Source: Synechococcus sp. HW_metabat.54 | GTDB lineage: Bacteria; Cyanobacteriota; Cyanobacteriia; PCC-6307; Cyanobiaceae | NCBI GenBank assembly: GCA_018623675.1 | Contig: JAAZVJ010000083.1 | Coordinates: 1 to 5,196, forward strand | DNA: 5,196 nt | Reading direction: 5' to 3' | In this document: one piece after another, positions 5,161 through 5,196 of the stretch | Numbering within the stretch: position 1 is the first letter of the stretch | Layout of the letters: every line of letters begins with the position of its first letter | Position numbers and translations under genes: made by a program | Notes under the pieces: model-generated | The model's input: only the letters and a program-made list of their open reading frames with translations | Databases searched by the model: none | Told to the model about the DNA's origin: nothing

Positions 5161-5196
5161 GGGCGATTAGCTCAGGGGTAGAGCACTACATTGACA
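5161..5196 (+). tRNA. tRNA-Val (GAC), 5' part
   Basis: The window ends after tRNA position 37. The 5' acceptor strand GGGCGAT (5161-5167), T8, A9, a 4-bp D stem (GCTC at 5170-5173, GAGC at 5181-5184) around the loop AGGGGTA, a single A, the anticodon-stem strand CTACA (5186-5190) and the loop start TTGACA are all in order. T33 at 5192 is followed by G34-A35-C36, an anticodon GAC that reads GUC/GUU valine codons. The 3' half (anticodon-stem partner, T arm, acceptor 3' strand) lies beyond the edge, so only the D stem can be checked for pairing. Confidence 0.93.

Noticed and set aside
1..5196. CRISPR array, insertion sequence, prophage or defence genes
   Set aside because: No regularly spaced repeats, terminal inverted repeats, transposase or nuclease motifs were seen. 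The tRNA at the right edge could be an attachment site in principle, but its 3' half is outside the window.

Overview
The window looks like ordinary core chromosome from a marine picocyanobacterium (Synechococcus/Cyanobium type). The support is the C-terminus of PsbV (cytochrome c550, found only in oxygenic phototrophs and so far in cyanobacteria and some algae), a textbook cyanobacterial PetF-type ferredoxin, a photosystem II S4-domain protein, GC content of roughly 60% by eye, and very tight gene packing. No insertion sequence, prophage, integrase, CRISPR array or obviously foreign segment is visible.

Layout. (1) 1-130, + strand: 3' end of psbV, closed by a strong intrinsic terminator at 155-180. 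(2) 212-601, - strand: a 129-residue protein I do not recognise, converging on psbV, with cysteine pairs. (3) 634-658 and 612-632: the minus-strand terminator of the ferredoxin gene, then a second perfect hairpin just upstream of the unknown gene. (4) 724-1023, - strand: [2Fe-2S] ferredoxin. (5) 1024-1163: a 140-base intergenic region with dense dyad symmetry just upstream of the ferredoxin gene. (6) 1164-2078 and 2085-3671, - strand: prmA and serA, 6 bases apart, a serA-prmA transcription unit. (7) 3672-3748: a short divergent promoter region. (8) 3749-4264 and 4264-5067, + strand: a small two-helix membrane protein whose stop overlaps the start of the YlmH-like S4-domain protein. (9) 5161-5196: the first 37 positions of a tRNA-Val (GAC), cut by the window edge.

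How they fit. PsbV shields the oxygen-evolving cluster of photosystem II. Ferredoxin takes electrons from photosystem I. SerA draws 3-phosphoglycerate into serine synthesis. PrmA methylates ribosomal protein L11. The S4-domain protein is an RNA-binding type linked to photosystem II by its family name. They do not form one pathway; this is a housekeeping neighbourhood.

The observations most worth a second look are regulatory or concern unknown genes. A near-identical 19-base dyad motif lies at matching positions upstream of both the ferredoxin gene and serA. A tandem hairpin arrangement precedes the unknown gene. The unknown protein repeats a P-C-C-R-L motif. The membrane protein is translationally coupled to the S4 protein. 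I see no convincing new multi-gene system.
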